In this document: piece after piece, positions 46,594-58,527 of the stretch
Numbering within the stretch: position 1 is the stretch's first letter
Layout: the number at the start of each line of letters is the position of its first letter
Assembly: GCF_001597725.1 (NCBI RefSeq)
Contig: NZ_LUTR01000001.1
Location: 350,556 to 414,555, forward strand
Source: Neptuniibacter marinus
GTDB lineage: Bacteria > Pseudomonadota > Gammaproteobacteria > Pseudomonadales > Balneatricaceae
DNA: 64,000 bases
Direction of reading: 5' to 3'
Translations under genes and position numbers: made by a program
Notes under the pieces: generated by a model
Seen by the model: only the letters and a program-made list of their open reading frames with translations
Database searches by the model: none
Told to the model about the DNA's origin: nothing

Positions 46594-47766
46594 TTAGTCT
46601 GCCTGCTTTCTTAAGAATGTAGGTATATCTAAATAACCAGCATCGCCTTCTGTACCCGTTTGCTTCAATGCGTCTTCGGCAAACTCTGCAGGACCATCCA
46701 GCGCTTCATTCTTTCTTCTACGGAGAATGGTAGGCAAGTCAATCTGCTCTAAGTTCAAACTTCCGTCCACTTTTTTCATATTATCTTGCACAGGACGCAC
46801 AGCTTCTTGCGGTTTATCTAAGCCGGTAGCAACTACAGTGACTTTCAGCTCATCTGACATCTCTGGCTCAATAACCGTACCAATGACTATAGTTGCATTC
46901 TCAGAGGCATACTCTTCAATCTGATTACCTACTTCAGTAAACTCGCCTAAGCTCAGATCCATGCCAGCAGTGATATTTACTAAAATACCGCTCGCACCAC
47001 GAAGATCAACATTATCTAGCAGAGGACTCTTAATCGCTTTTTCTGCCGCTTCTGCAGCACGATGTTCACCTCTAGCATGACCCGTTCCCATCATCGCCAT
47101 GCCCATTTCAGACATAACAGTACGCACATCTGCAAAATCCACATTGATCATGCCTGGACGGGTAATGAGGTCAGATATACCTTGTACTGCACCTCTAAGC
47201 ACATCGTTTGCTGATTCAAATGCATTTAACAAACTACAATTACGCCCTAGAACCTGCATTAGTTTTTCATTAGGGATAATGATCAACGAATCAACACTAT
47301 CACGCAGCTCTTTAATGCCATCGGCAGCTATAGCCATACGCTTACGGCCTTCAAACGGAAACGGCTTAGTTACAACAGCGACCGTTAAAATGCCCATATC
47401 TTTAGCAACTTCAGCTACAATAGGTGCCGCACCTGTACCTGTACCCCCTCCCATTCCTGCTGTAATAAAGACCATATCCGCGCCTTTCAGCATCTCACCA
47501 ATACGGTCCCGATCCTCCATTGCCGCTTGGCGCCCCACTTCAGGATTAGCACCAGCCCCTAAGCCTTTTGTCAGCGTATTACCTAACTGAATAACAGTTT
47601 GAGAAGACATTGAGGAAAGCGCTTGTGCGTCTGTATTCGCACATACAAATTCAACCCCTTCCAAATCACCACTTTCCATGTGTTTGACAGCATTGCCGCC
47701 ACCGCCACCAACACCAATCACTTTGATTACTGCATTTTGTGGAACGCTATCTAACAGTTCAAACAT
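46594..47766 (-). CDS. ftsZ: Cell-division GTPase FtsZ
   Basis: A 390-residue tubulin homologue. GVGGGGGNAVKHM, tubulin signature GMGGGTGTGAAP and the T7 loop INVDFADVRT are intact. A variable linker leads to the C-terminal peptide YLDIPTFLRKQAD that binds FtsA and ZipA. 94 bases after ftsA. Confidence 0.98.
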   Translation of the reverse strand: MFELLDSVPQNAVIKVIGVGGGGGNAVKHMESGDLEGVEFVCANTDAQALSSMSSQTVIQLGNTLTKGLGAGANPEVGRQAAMEDRDRIGEMLKGADMVFITAGMGGGTGTGAAPIVAEVAKDMGILTVAVVTKPFPFEGRKRMAIAADGIKELRDSVDSLIIIPNEKLMQVLGRNCSLLNAFESANDVLRGAVQGISDLITRPGMINVDFADVRTVMSEMGMAMMGTGHARGEHRAAEAAEKAIKSPLLDNVDLRGASGILVNITAGMDLSLGEFTEVGNQIEEYASENATIVIGTVIEPEMSDELKVTVVATGLDKPQEAVRPVQDNMKKVDGSLNLEQIDLPTILRRRKNEALDGPAEFAEDALKQTGTEGDAGYLDIPTFLRKQAD

Positions 47767-47860
47767 TGTTAGCTCCTTGAGTGCTCAAGCCAAGCACTAT
47801 CACCTAATTCGCCACTGATTATCATCAGCCGCCAAAACATTAAAATCGAGTTAAGTTGGT

Positions 47861-49108
47861 TTAATAATTACTTTTAAACCAAGCTTTCATTTTGTCCAAA
47901 ACACCTATCCGTGGAACCGTAGCTACATCTTGATTGATCGTCTCTACACTACCGTCCACATGATCATGCTGTGCGTATTGCAATAACCCTATCCCAGTAG
48001 CATAAATCGGGCTGCTAAGAATATCTGCCATCCCCCTCACACCATGAGGGGTCGCTAAACGTACCGGCATATGGAAGATCTCTTCTGCCAACTCAATAGC
48101 TCCCTCCATTTTTGATGTACCGCCGGTTAATACGATGCCCGCCGCCACCAAATCTTCGAATCCGCTACGGCGTAATTCCGCCTGAATAAGTGTAAACAAC
48201 TCTTCATAGCGCGGTTCAACAACCTCAGCTAATGCCTGCCTGGATAGATCTCTTGCAGGGCGATCCCCAACACCTGGAACTTTGACTGTTTCGCTACCCG
48301 TCGCGAGCTGCGCAAGCGCACAGGCATATTTAATCTTAATCTCTTCCGCATGCTGAGTCGGGGTACGTAGCGCCATAGCGATGTCGTTAGTAACCTGATC
48401 CCCAGCAATAGGTATAACAGTGGTATGTCGAATCGACCCGCCGGTAAAAATTGATATATCGGACGTACCGCCACCTATATCAATCATACAAACGCCGAGC
48501 TCTTTCTCATCCTCAGTTAATACCGAGTAACTTGATGCCAATTGCTCAAGCACTAAGCTATCAACCTCTAAACCACAACGACGTACGCACTTCTCAATAT
48601 TTTGTGCAGCATTCACTGATCCCGTCACCAAATGGACTTTGGCTTCTAATCGAACACCTGACATCCCTAAGGGTTCTTTAATGCCCTCAGAGCTATCAAT
48701 CTCATACTCTTGAGGCAATATATGTAAGATCTTCTGGTCTGCGGGAATCGCTACAGCTCTTGCAGCATCGATTACACGTTCCAGATCATATTCAGTTACT
48801 TCTCGATCACGTACAGCAACAATACCGTGCGAGTTCAAACTGCTTATATGACTACCTGCAATCCCGACAGTTACTGAATGAATTTTACACCCAGCCATCA
48901 ATTCAGCTTCCTCAACTGCACGCTGGATTGAGCTAACTGTCGACTCTATGTTTACAACAACGCCTTTTTTAAGGCCTCTTGAGGCATGAGAACCTATACC
49001 TATTATTTCGATGGCGCCATCAACACCGATCTCACCTACTAGGCATAACACCTTAGATGTACCGATATCCAAGGCAACAATCATGTTGTTATCCATCGAA
49101 TTATTCAT
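47861..49108 (-). CDS. ftsA: Cell-division protein FtsA
   Basis: A 415-residue actin-like ATPase tethering FtsZ to the membrane. ATP motifs: VALDIGTSKVLCLVGE at the start, CMIDIGGGTSDISIF, and IVLTGGTSKMEG. A C-terminal amphipathic end (DKMKAWFKSNY) is the membrane anchor. Internal ATG codons at residues 5 and 9 are alternative starts. 5 bases after ftsQ. Confidence 0.97.
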   Translation of the reverse strand: MNNSMDNNMIVALDIGTSKVLCLVGEIGVDGAIEIIGIGSHASRGLKKGVVVNIESTVSSIQRAVEEAELMAGCKIHSVTVGIAGSHISSLNSHGIVAVRDREVTEYDLERVIDAARAVAIPADQKILHILPQEYEIDSSEGIKEPLGMSGVRLEAKVHLVTGSVNAAQNIEKCVRRCGLEVDSLVLEQLASSYSVLTEDEKELGVCMIDIGGGTSDISIFTGGSIRHTTVIPIAGDQVTNDIAMALRTPTQHAEEIKIKYACALAQLATGSETVKVPGVGDRPARDLSRQALAEVVEPRYEELFTLIQAELRRSGFEDLVAAGIVLTGGTSKMEGAIELAEEIFHMPVRLATPHGVRGMADILSSPIYATGIGLLQYAQHDHVDGSVETINQDVATVPRIGVLDKMKAWFKSNY

Positions 49109-49113
49109 TTCTA

Positions 49114-49965
49114 TTACCCTGCATTTTCATCTTCGGCTTTTTCTCGCCACTTAACCGCAACACCATGGGTATAACGGATATCAATTGCTTCTATCTCATC
49201 AACTTGCTCTAACAACCTCAGCTGATAAAGATCCAAAAACCGCCGCAAACGCTCATCAATTGCTTCACGTCCCACTATCACCTTAATTTGATTATCAAGC
49301 TCAAATGTCCACGCACCTCGAGCTTCTAAATTAAGGCTTACCACATTCAATCCAACCTGCCTCAACATCTGATTAAAATCATGAAATTGAGCCATAACTC
49401 GTTCTGTTTCCGGGGCCGGCCCACTTAATCGTGGGAGAGAACGATACTCCTCTTTCAACTCCGGCCAAAAAATATCACCTTGATGATTTAATAAGCCCCG
49501 CTCACCCCAACGTGCAACAGGTACCTCTTCTTCAATTTCAACAATCAACTGATTTGGCCAGTCACGCTTAATAGCTGCTACACGCACCCAAGGATATTCT
49601 CGAACCAGCTCCTGTATCACCCCGATATCAGCACTAAGCAAGCCCTGCTTTAACCGGGCAGCAATATCTTCTGCCAAATCTTTCCGATCTAAATGCTGAG
49701 CATTACCAATTACAACAATCTGCTCTACAGGTTGATCTAACCATTTCCACACATTATGACTAACACCCCATACAACACCGATAAAAATAATCAACGATGA
49801 GATCGTCCAAAAGGGTTTCCACCAGCCATCTAAATCAACATCTATCTTAGAGTCCTTATTAACACTAGAGCTCACCGCCTCACGGCTAGCCCCACGAGGC
49901 GCTAAAACAGGTTCATCTTCACTCTGCACACTTTTTTTAGACTTAAAAAAGTCAAAAAACTTCAT
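49114..49965 (-). CDS. ftsQ: Cell-division protein FtsQ
   Basis: A 283-residue bitopic protein: cytoplasmic tail, one membrane helix (about 50-70, FWTISSLIIFIGVVWGV), POTRA domain starting VEQIVVIGNAQHLDR, and the beta domain. Connects early and late divisome parts. One base separates it from ddlB. Confidence 0.95.
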   Translation of the reverse strand: MKFFDFFKSKKSVQSEDEPVLAPRGASREAVSSSVNKDSKIDVDLDGWWKPFWTISSLIIFIGVVWGVSHNVWKWLDQPVEQIVVIGNAQHLDRKDLAEDIAARLKQGLLSADIGVIQELVREYPWVRVAAIKRDWPNQLIVEIEEEVPVARWGERGLLNHQGDIFWPELKEEYRSLPRLSGPAPETERVMAQFHDFNQMLRQVGLNVVSLNLEARGAWTFELDNQIKVIVGREAIDERLRRFLDLYQLRLLEQVDEIEAIDIRYTHGVAVKWREKAEDENAG

Positions 49966-49966
49966 C

Positions 49967-50914
<948 letters not shown>

Positions 50915-50919
50915 CTATA

Positions 50920-52359
50920 TCAATCCTCAGCAACTAAAGACAACTGATTTAATTGATGTGCTAACGCCGTGATATCGCCAGCCCCTTGTGTTAGCAGCAG
51001 ATCACCTGGCTGCAAAATACCCTTTAAAACATCAGCCACTAAATCTTTATCACTAATAAAAACGGGATCTATACGTCCACGTTGACGAATACTACGGCAT
51101 AGACTTCTACTGTCGGCGCCAGCAACGGGCGCTTCCCCTGCGGCATAAACTTCCAGCAATAACAACACATCAACTTCAGATAACACTTCAACAAAGTCTT
51201 CATAAAGGTCACGTGTGCGGCTATAGCGATGTGGCTGATTAATCATTACCAATCGTTTGTCTGGCCATCCTTCACGAATCGCTTTTATAACTGCACTGAC
51301 CTCACGCGGATGATGCCCATAATCATCCACCAACATCGCATTTCCGCCCTTAACTGCAACATCACCCAATATTTGGAATCGACGACCTACACCTTCAAAT
51401 TTAGCTAAAGCACTACAAATGGCTTCATCAGAAATACCTTCGTCTGTAGCAACCGCTATAGTGGCCAGTGCGTTTAACATATTGTGATGGCCCGGCATAT
51501 TTAACGACACATCCAGATCAGCAAAGCCTTCTGGGCGCTTTACCGTAAATCGGGTATACATGCCCTTTTGACAAATATTTTCTGCACGATAGTCCGCATC
51601 GTCTGACACGCCATAAGTGATTATCGGACGACTAATCTCCGGCAAAATCTCACGCACAACAGGATCATCCACACACATAACAGCCAAACCATAAAAAGGT
51701 AAATTATGTAGAAACTCAATGAAGGTCTTCTTCAATATAGAGAAATCATTACCATAAGTTTCCATATGGTCTGCATCTATATTAGTAACGATAGAAACCA
51801 TCGGCTGTAGATGTAAAAAGGATGCATCACTTTCATCAGCTTCTGCTACAAGATAACGACTTGTGCCCATTTTTGCGTTGGTACCAGCGCTATTTAAACG
51901 CCCACCAATGACAAATGTGGGATCCAACTTCCCTTCAGCAAAAACAGAAGCTAGTAAGCTTGTTGTAGTCGTTTTACCATGCGTGCCAGCAACAGCAATA
52001 CCATGGCGATAACGCATCAACTCAGCTAGCATTTCAGCACGGCGAACAATGGGTATACGTTGCGCTCGGGCCTCTTTAACTTCTGGGTTTTCCTCATTAA
52101 CCGCAGTCGATACAACAACCACATCAACATCAGCCACATTCTCTGCACCGTGACCAATAAAAATAGACATTCCTAATTTTTTAAGACGGTTCGTCGTAGC
52201 AGATATTTTCAAATCCGAACCAGAAATTTGATAGCCTTGGTTAAGTAACACCTCTGCAATGCCACACATACCCACACCGCCAATGCCGATAAAGTGTATA
52301 CGGCTAATTCGACGCATTTCAGGTATTTCAAATCGTGTAAAAGCATTTTGCTCTTTCAT
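50920..52359 (-). CDS. murC: UDP-N-acetylmuramate--L-alanine ligase
   Basis: A 479-residue Mur ligase. N-terminal [18 protein letters not shown]-loop [14 protein letters not shown], and [16 protein letters not shown] in the C-terminal domain. Adds L-Ala to UDP-MurNAc. Overlaps murG by 4 bases. Confidence 0.97.
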   Translation of the reverse strand: MKEQNAFTRFEIPEMRRISRIHFIGIGGVGMCGIAEVLLNQGYQISGSDLKISATTNRLKKLGMSIFIGHGAENVADVDVVVVSTAVNEENPEVKEARAQRIPIVRRAEMLAELMRYRHGIAVAGTHGKTTTTSLLASVFAEGKLDPTFVIGGRLNSAGTNAKMGTSRYLVAEADESDASFLHLQPMVSIVTNIDADHMETYGNDFSILKKTFIEFLHNLPFYGLAVMCVDDPVVREILPEISRPIITYGVSDDADYRAENICQKGMYTRFTVKRPEGFADLDVSLNMPGHHNMLNALATIAVATDEGISDEAICSALAKFEGVGRRFQILGDVAVKGGNAMLVDDYGHHPREVSAVIKAIREGWPDKRLVMINQPHRYSRTRDLYEDFVEVLSEVDVLLLLEVYAAGEAPVAGADSRSLCRSIRQRGRIDPVFISDKDLVADVLKGILQPGDLLLTQGAGDITALAHQLNQLSLVAED

Positions 52360-53450
52360 TTTTTTATCGCCTCAAGACAAACCATTGCCACTTGCTCACT
52401 CGCCTCTGGTTTACCAAGAGCGCGCGCTTTATTCGCCATTTCAATCAATCTAGTACGCTGATTTAGCTGCTCTGTAAGTAAACGTTTCAAAACATCTCGA
52501 CTCAAATCACTTTGCTGTATCAAAATTGCCGCATCATTATCTGCTAAAAAGGCTGCATTTTTGGTCTGATGATCATCCACAGCATGAGGGAAAGGCACCA
52601 GAATTGATGCAACACCCGCAATACTGAGTTCGCTTATAGTCAAAGCACCCGCTCGGCATAACACCACATCAGCCCATGCATAAGCTTCATCCATTGCATC
52701 AATAAACGGCTCGACTTTACAACCAGAGATATTGAATTTTTTGTATTGCTCCAACGTCTCTTCAATATTACGTTTACCCGTCTGATGCCAAACATCAGGT
52801 CGCTGTTCCTCTGGAATCTCAGATAGCACTTCGGGTAAAAGATCATTGATCGCTTTTGCACCTAAGCTACCACCAACAACCAGTAATCTGATCTTCCCAC
52901 AACGATTATCCATTCGCTCAGAAGGAGGCAACATGTCGAGTATGGCGCCCCTTACAGGATTACCAACCGACTCTGTTTTCAAAGATGGACCAAAAGCACC
53001 TTTAAATGCCTCCAGAACCTGTTTAGAAAATCGAGATAAAGCCTTATTTGTCATCCCCGCGACAGCATTCTGCTCATGAATAATAAGAGGGATACCTAAC
53101 AACCATGCAGCAGCGCCCCCCGGACCTGATGCAAAACCGCCCATACCAAGCACAACATCGGGCTTTACTTTTCGCACAACTTTTAGGGCCTGCCAAAAAG
53201 CAACAAGCAATTTAAATGGCGCTAACAGAAGACTTAACTTACCTTTACCGCGCAACCCTCTTACTTCAATGGAGTGCAGTTTTAAGCCTGCCGCAGGGAC
53301 TAAATCAGCTTCTATACCATGGCGAGAACCTAACCACTCCACATGAACGCCCTGAGCCTGCATTTTTTCAGTTGTTGATAGCGCAGGAAAAACATGACCA
53401 CCCGTACCACCTGCCATAACTAGCGCAACAGGCGCTTTACTATGCTTCAT
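52356..53450 (-). CDS. murG: Lipid II synthase GlcNAc-transferase MurG
   Basis: A 364-residue membrane-associated GT28 glycosyltransferase. [13 protein letters not shown] near the start and [16 protein letters not shown] in the UDP-GlcNAc site. Converts lipid I to lipid II at the inner leaflet. Overlaps ftsW by 4 bases. Confidence 0.97.
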   Translation of the reverse strand: MKHSKAPVALVMAGGTGGHVFPALSTTEKMQAQGVHVEWLGSRHGIEADLVPAAGLKLHSIEVRGLRGKGKLSLLLAPFKLLVAFWQALKVVRKVKPDVVLGMGGFASGPGGAAAWLLGIPLIIHEQNAVAGMTNKALSRFSKQVLEAFKGAFGPSLKTESVGNPVRGAILDMLPPSERMDNRCGKIRLLVVGGSLGAKAINDLLPEVLSEIPEEQRPDVWHQTGKRNIEETLEQYKKFNISGCKVEPFIDAMDEAYAWADVVLCRAGALTISELSIAGVASILVPFPHAVDDHQTKNAAFLADNDAAILIQQSDLSRDVLKRLLTEQLNQRTRLIEMANKARALGKPEASEQVAMVCLEAIKK

Positions 53451-54703
53451 ACTTGCGCCTCCGGTTTAAATCTAGACTGAGTTTTCTTCCCTGAACTTTT
53501 TCCTGTTTTGTTCAATTTGTTATCTCCATCTGTTGTAGATGAAGAAAATTGGCTTTTTTTCAATTCATAATCGACTCTTAATATCACAGCCAACATCGCA
53601 CAGCTCACCAACAAACTACTGCCTCCGTAACTAACTAAAGGCAGTGTTAGCCCTTTAGTTGGTAGGGCACCAACATTTACACCGATATTAATTAATGCCT
53701 GCCCAGCAAAAATAATTCCAAATCCATAACAAACATATGCTTTGAAGAAAGCCTTCATTTTTTCTGCCCGTCGTCCGATACGGAAAATATTCACAACTAA
53801 TACCGCATATAGCACAATCAACGCAGCTGCACCGACAAAACCAAGCTCTTCAGCTAATACAGAAAAAACAAAGTCCGTATGAGCTTCAGGCAGATAAAAT
53901 AACTTCTGGACGCTGTTACCTAAACCTGTTCCAAACCACTCGCCACGACCAAAAGCTATTTGAGCCTGAGACAGTTGGTAGCCTGTACCAAAAGGATCCT
54001 GCCACGGATCAAGAAAGCTCTGTAAACGTGCGACACGATAGGGCTGCAAACCAACGACTGCACCTAACAATCCCCCCACACTAACAATAACCACTAGAAA
54101 CTGAGAAAAGCGCATCCCTCCTAAAAAGATCATGCCCATAACCGTACCCATTAACACAACCAATGCACCAAAATCCGGTTCAAAGTAGAGCAGCACACAA
54201 AAAATACCTAAAGGTAACGTGGGTTTAGCAATACCTTTCCAACTGCTTCTAACTTCATGGAGACGGCGAACTAAATACCCTCCCATATATAAAACCATAC
54301 AAAACTTCGCGACCTCAGAAGCCTGCAAGTTTAATGGTCCTAAGGGCAGCCAACGATGACTACCATTAACCCCTTTACCTATCCCTGGGATCAACACCAG
54401 AATAAGTAAAAAACCGGCCGCCAGCATCCACCAGTGTCCACTACGTTCCCAAAAACTAATAGGGAAGTTCCACACGGCTATAGCACCAATCAAAGCGATC
54501 AACATAAAGGAAGCCTGACGAATAACGTAGTAATAAGGCGTTCCATTATTCTCCATTGCAACATCTAAGGAGGCAGAACTGATCATCACAAATCCAGTCA
54601 ACACTAATGCAATAGCGCAACCCAACACCCATGGATCAAAGGGTAATACCCCCAATTTCGTTTGCGGTGGCAGACTTGATGATGGCCAAAAAGCACTAAA
54701 CAT
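53447..54703 (-). CDS. ftsW: Septal peptidoglycan polymerase FtsW (SEDS family)
   Basis: A 418-residue protein with about ten helices. SEDS motifs: GSHRWLPLGPLNLQASEVAK, FEPDFGALVVL, and PLVSYGGSSLLVSC. The C-terminal tail is basic and Ser-rich. Works with FtsI at the septum. Start and murD stop share one base. Confidence 0.97.
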   Translation of the reverse strand: MFSAFWPSSSLPPQTKLGVLPFDPWVLGCAIALVLTGFVMISSASLDVAMENNGTPYYYVIRQASFMLIALIGAIAVWNFPISFWERSGHWWMLAAGFLLILVLIPGIGKGVNGSHRWLPLGPLNLQASEVAKFCMVLYMGGYLVRRLHEVRSSWKGIAKPTLPLGIFCVLLYFEPDFGALVVLMGTVMGMIFLGGMRFSQFLVVIVSVGGLLGAVVGLQPYRVARLQSFLDPWQDPFGTGYQLSQAQIAFGRGEWFGTGLGNSVQKLFYLPEAHTDFVFSVLAEELGFVGAAALIVLYAVLVVNIFRIGRRAEKMKAFFKAYVCYGFGIIFAGQALINIGVNVGALPTKGLTLPLVSYGGSSLLVSCAMLAVILRVDYELKKSQFSSSTTDGDNKLNKTGKSSGKKTQSRFKPEAQV

Positions 54704-56055
54704 CAGAGTACCGCTACCGCATCAACAAATGCATCACCACGCGCAGGGAAGCCACTAAACATGTCAAAGCTCGCACACGCTGGGGAGAGCAACACTATAT
54801 CCCCTAATTCAGCTAGGTCAGCCGCTTTTTCAACCGCATCAGTCATGCTTATTGCCGCTACTTTTTCAAGGTTTCCACAGGCTGCAGCCAAACGCTCGCC
54901 ATCTTCACCCAAGTACACCAAACCTCGCCCAAAACGTTGCAAGGGTGACGCTAAATCAGAAAAGTCAGCACCTTTACCTACGCCACCAGCAATCAGGACT
55001 AACTTTTGACTTCCTGACAATGTTTCACCTAAACCTACCAATGCTGCGACTGTTGCACCGACATTCGTACCTTTAGAATCATTAAAATAACTAATGCCGT
55101 TTTTATCAGACACCCATTGGCAACGATGCTTCAAACCTGAAAATGCTTTCAATGCCTTAACCATCGCTTCCATAGGTAGCCCTGCAGCGTGACCTATTGC
55201 CATAGAAGCCAATGCATTCGCAATATTATGGCTACCACGTATTTTCAATTCAGAAACGGGTAATAGTTTTTCAAACCCTAGGCTCAACCAATGCTCACCC
55301 TGCTCTTCAAGTAAACCAAACGCTTTAATATCTGGTTTATCTAAGCCATAAGAGTGTGTGACTACATTTTTAGATAAGAGGGGTGCTGTTAACGCATCAT
55401 CCCTATTGATAACAACATGTTTAGCACCGCGAAATATTCGATGCTTGGCTTGATAATAGCCCTGTATCTGGTTGTCATAGCGATCTAAATGATCTGGCGT
55501 AACATTAAGAACTGTCGCAACCTCGGCGCGTAATTCATGGGTTGTTTCTAACTGAAAACTCGAAAGTTCCAGTACATACAAGCCTTTTTCCGGCTGGCCT
55601 AACATCTCCAACACAGGGGTGCCAATATTGCCACACACACCTACATCCAGACCGGCGGCTTTAGCCATTTCACCAACCAAGGTAGTTACTGTGCTTTTCG
55701 CATTCGAGCCTGTAATAGCGATAATCGGCGCTTTCACTTCTCGACAAAAAAGATCGATATCGCCACTGAGCTGCACGCCTTGCGATACCGCAGCTTGAAT
55801 TGCTGGCTCTTTCTGAGTCACGCCAGGGCTTAATATAAGTTCAGTCGCTCGTTTTAAGTACTCACTATCAAAAGGCCCGCAACGAAGATCTACATCAGGA
55901 AATTCGTGCTTAAGCTCATCAGCACCTGGTGGATTCTCTCGGCTATCTACAACAGAAAAAGAGGTCCCTTTAGTCGCCAAAAACCGTGCACACGCCAGCC
56001 CAGTCTGTCCTAGACCGATCACAATTTTAAAATTATCACTGGCGATTAATCCCAT
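54703..56055 (-). CDS. murD: UDP-MurNAc-L-alanine--D-glutamate ligase
   Basis: A 450-residue Mur ligase. N-terminal VIGLGQTGLACARFLA, P-loop TGSNAKSTVTTLVGEMAKA, and YFNDSKGTNVGATVAAL. Adds D-Glu to the nucleotide precursor. 15 bases after mraY. Confidence 0.97.
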   Translation of the reverse strand: MGLIASDNFKIVIGLGQTGLACARFLATKGTSFSVVDSRENPPGADELKHEFPDVDLRCGPFDSEYLKRATELILSPGVTQKEPAIQAAVSQGVQLSGDIDLFCREVKAPIIAITGSNAKSTVTTLVGEMAKAAGLDVGVCGNIGTPVLEMLGQPEKGLYVLELSSFQLETTHELRAEVATVLNVTPDHLDRYDNQIQGYYQAKHRIFRGAKHVVINRDDALTAPLLSKNVVTHSYGLDKPDIKAFGLLEEQGEHWLSLGFEKLLPVSELKIRGSHNIANALASMAIGHAAGLPMEAMVKALKAFSGLKHRCQWVSDKNGISYFNDSKGTNVGATVAALVGLGETLSGSQKLVLIAGGVGKGADFSDLASPLQRFGRGLVYLGEDGERLAAACGNLEKVAAISMTDAVEKAADLAELGDIVLLSPACASFDMFSGFPARGDAFVDAVAVL

Positions 56056-56070
56056 GACTCAACCTTACTC

Positions 56071-57153
56071 TTAACGAATTTTCAGCGATGCTAAACCGAT
56101 TAACACCAATACAACTGTAATAATCCAAAAACGCACAATCACGCGCGGCTCAGGCCAACCTTTTAATTCAAAATGGTGATGCAAAGGAGCCATCCTAAAG
56201 ATACGACGTCCTGTTAACTTAAATGAAGCCACCTGTAAAATGACCGATACAGTTTCAGCGACAAAGACCCCACCCATAATAAAGAGAATAAACTCTTGTC
56301 TAACAATCACAGCAATCACACCCAAAGCTGCACCTAAAGACAATGCTCCCACATCCCCCATAAATACTTGGGCTGGATAAGTGTTAAACCATAAGAAACC
56401 TAATCCAGCACCAACAATTGCGCCGCAAAAAATAATCAGTTCACCCGAACCTTCGATATATGGAATAAGCAAGTAATCAGCAAATTTAATATTACCGGAT
56501 AGGTAGGCAAAAACGCCCAATGCGCCAGCAACTAGAACGGTAGGAAGAATTGCAAGACCATCTAAACCATCCGTTAAATTGACCGCATTGGAGCTACCGA
56601 CAATGACAAAATAGGTAAATACAATAAAGAAAATACCTAACTCAATCGAAACATCTTTTAAGAAAGGTATAAGTAGTGAAGTTTCTACCGGCATAGACGC
56701 AACTGAATATAAAACCACGGCTGCACCTATACCACCTACAGACTGCCAGAGATACTTCCATTTTGCAGGTAAACCACGAGGGTTTTTCTCTACTACTTTT
56801 CGGTAATCATCCACCCAACCTACAGCACCAAAAATCAATGTAACAATTAGTGTAATCCATACATAAATATTACTAAGATCACTCCAAAGTAACGTACTAA
56901 TAGCAATAGCAACTAGAATCAGTGCACCGCCCATGGTTGGGGTCCCTGCCTTACTCAAATGGCTTTGCGGACCATCATCACGAATTGCCTGCCCAATCTG
57001 ATTGTTGCGTAATTTATTAATAACAAAAGGCCCCACCAAAAGAGATATCAGCAGAGCGGTCAACACTCCCAAAATCCCTCTTAACGTCAGATACTGAAAT
57101 ACAGCGAAGCCGCTGTAATACTCTGATAAATATTCTGCTATTAGTGGTAGCAT
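56071..57153 (-). CDS. mraY: Phospho-MurNAc-pentapeptide transferase
   Basis: A 360-residue protein with ten helices. [11 protein letters not shown], the aspartates in [22 protein letters not shown], and [16 protein letters not shown] are all present. Makes lipid I in the inner membrane. 6 bases after murF. Confidence 0.98.
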   Translation of the reverse strand: MLPLIAEYLSEYYSGFAVFQYLTLRGILGVLTALLISLLVGPFVINKLRNNQIGQAIRDDGPQSHLSKAGTPTMGGALILVAIAISTLLWSDLSNIYVWITLIVTLIFGAVGWVDDYRKVVEKNPRGLPAKWKYLWQSVGGIGAAVVLYSVASMPVETSLLIPFLKDVSIELGIFFIVFTYFVIVGSSNAVNLTDGLDGLAILPTVLVAGALGVFAYLSGNIKFADYLLIPYIEGSGELIIFCGAIVGAGLGFLWFNTYPAQVFMGDVGALSLGAALGVIAVIVRQEFILFIMGGVFVAETVSVILQVASFKLTGRRIFRMAPLHHHFELKGWPEPRVIVRFWIITVVLVLIGLASLKIR

Positions 57154-57159
57154 TTCTTC

Positions 57160-58527
57160 TTATTCCTCTTTAGACAGGCTGTTAACAACCCGTTCCATTG
57201 CTGCGCTACGTGAGCCCTTAATCAGGATATTAATACCCTGACGTGCTACGCCCGACAGCGCAGCGATTAGTTCTTGTTGTGTTTTAAAATACTGACCACA
57301 ATCTTTTGATTCGGCATCAAATGCCAAAACAGAGTGCCGAGACAGCGCGCCAGTCGCCCAAAGGCTTCCAACCCCCTTCTGCGCTGCTCGGCAGCCTACT
57401 CTTTCATGCTGTTTGACGGCGTCAGCCCCCAACTCAGCCATATCCCCTAAAACCAAGATAGATTCACCCTGCAAGCTGACCAATAAGTCGACGGCCGCAT
57501 TCACTGATCCTGGATTAGCGTTATAAGTATCATCAATAATGAGTGCTCCTTGCCGCCCTTCCATCGGGCACATACGCCCTTTAACCGCTTTAAAACTATG
57601 CAAACCATCCGCGATCTGCTGCAAAGGTATATCTTGCGTACTTACCGCTGCGGCCGCCGCCAGCGCATTCGCTATATTATGTTGTCCCATAACACCTAAC
57701 TGGACCGGTACGGTTTGTTCACCACGATGCAACACAAATGAGAAGCAGCCGGTATCAGACGCTTTCACATCCGATGCATAAATATCAGCGGAATCAAATT
57801 CACAGGAGAATGTTTTCTTCTTCTGTCCTTCAGCACCACCGAGCCAAAACTGAGCATATTTATCGTCGGCATTGATAATGGCGTAACCATGAGTTTTATT
57901 AAGCTGCGAGAAGATCTCTGCTTTTGCCTCAACCACGCCTAACAAAGAACCAAACCCTTCTAAATGTGCGCCCATAGCATTATTTAAAATGGCCACATCA
58001 GGTAGAGATAGAGCCGTTGTATAAGCTATCTCACCGCCCGCACTTGCGCCCTGCTCAACCACAGCTACTTGATGCTCATCATTTAAACGAAATAATGTTA
58101 ATGGCACCCCTATATCATTATTAAGGTTACCCTGCGTCACAAGCACCGATGCGTTTTGGGACAAAATACTACGTAACATCTCTTTCACCGTAGTTTTACC
58201 GCTACTACCCGTTACAGCATAAACGCGACCATTAAAGCGCTGTCGATTAGCCAGCGCTATCTGCCCTAGCGCTTTATGTGTATCTGTAACCAGCCATTGG
58301 GCAATAGGTTGCTCAAGTGATCGAGAAACAACAGCAGCTACTGCACCTTTAGCGAAAGCCTGCTCCACAAACTCATGTCCATCAAAATTAGGGCCCTCCA
58401 ATGCAACAAAAAGATCACCTTGTTTGATAGTACGTGTATCTGTACTAACTCCCTGAAACGAGACATCTTTAGTAATGTCACCGCCAAATTGCTGTTGTAA
58501 CTGGCCTAAATTCCACTCACCAATCAT
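57160..58527 (-). CDS. murF: UDP-MurNAc-tripeptide--D-Ala-D-Ala ligase
   Basis: A 455-residue Mur ligase. VSTDTRTIKQGDLFVAL at the start, P-loop VTGSSGKTTVKEML, and IIDDTYNANPGSVNAAV. Adds D-Ala-D-Ala to complete the pentapeptide. ATGA overlap with murE. Confidence 0.97.
   Translation of the reverse strand: MIGEWNLGQLQQQFGGDITKDVSFQGVSTDTRTIKQGDLFVALEGPNFDGHEFVEQAFAKGAVAAVVSRSLEQPIAQWLVTDTHKALGQIALANRQRFNGRVYAVTGSSGKTTVKEMLRSILSQNASVLVTQGNLNNDIGVPLTLFRLNDEHQVAVVEQGASAGGEIAYTTALSLPDVAILNNAMGAHLEGFGSLLGVVEAKAEIFSQLNKTHGYAIINADDKYAQFWLGGAEGQKKKTFSCEFDSADIYASDVKASDTGCFSFVLHRGEQTVPVQLGVMGQHNIANALAAAAAVSTQDIPLQQIADGLHSFKAVKGRMCPMEGRQGALIIDDTYNANPGSVNAAVDLLVSLQGESILVLGDMAELGADAVKQHERVGCRAAQKGVGSLWATGALSRHSVLAFDAESKDCGQYFKTQQELIAALSGVARQGINILIKGSRSAAMERVVNSLSKEE

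Noticed and set aside
47099..47590. 163-codon plus-strand frame inside ftsZ
   Set aside because: Antisense shadow of a highly conserved gene.
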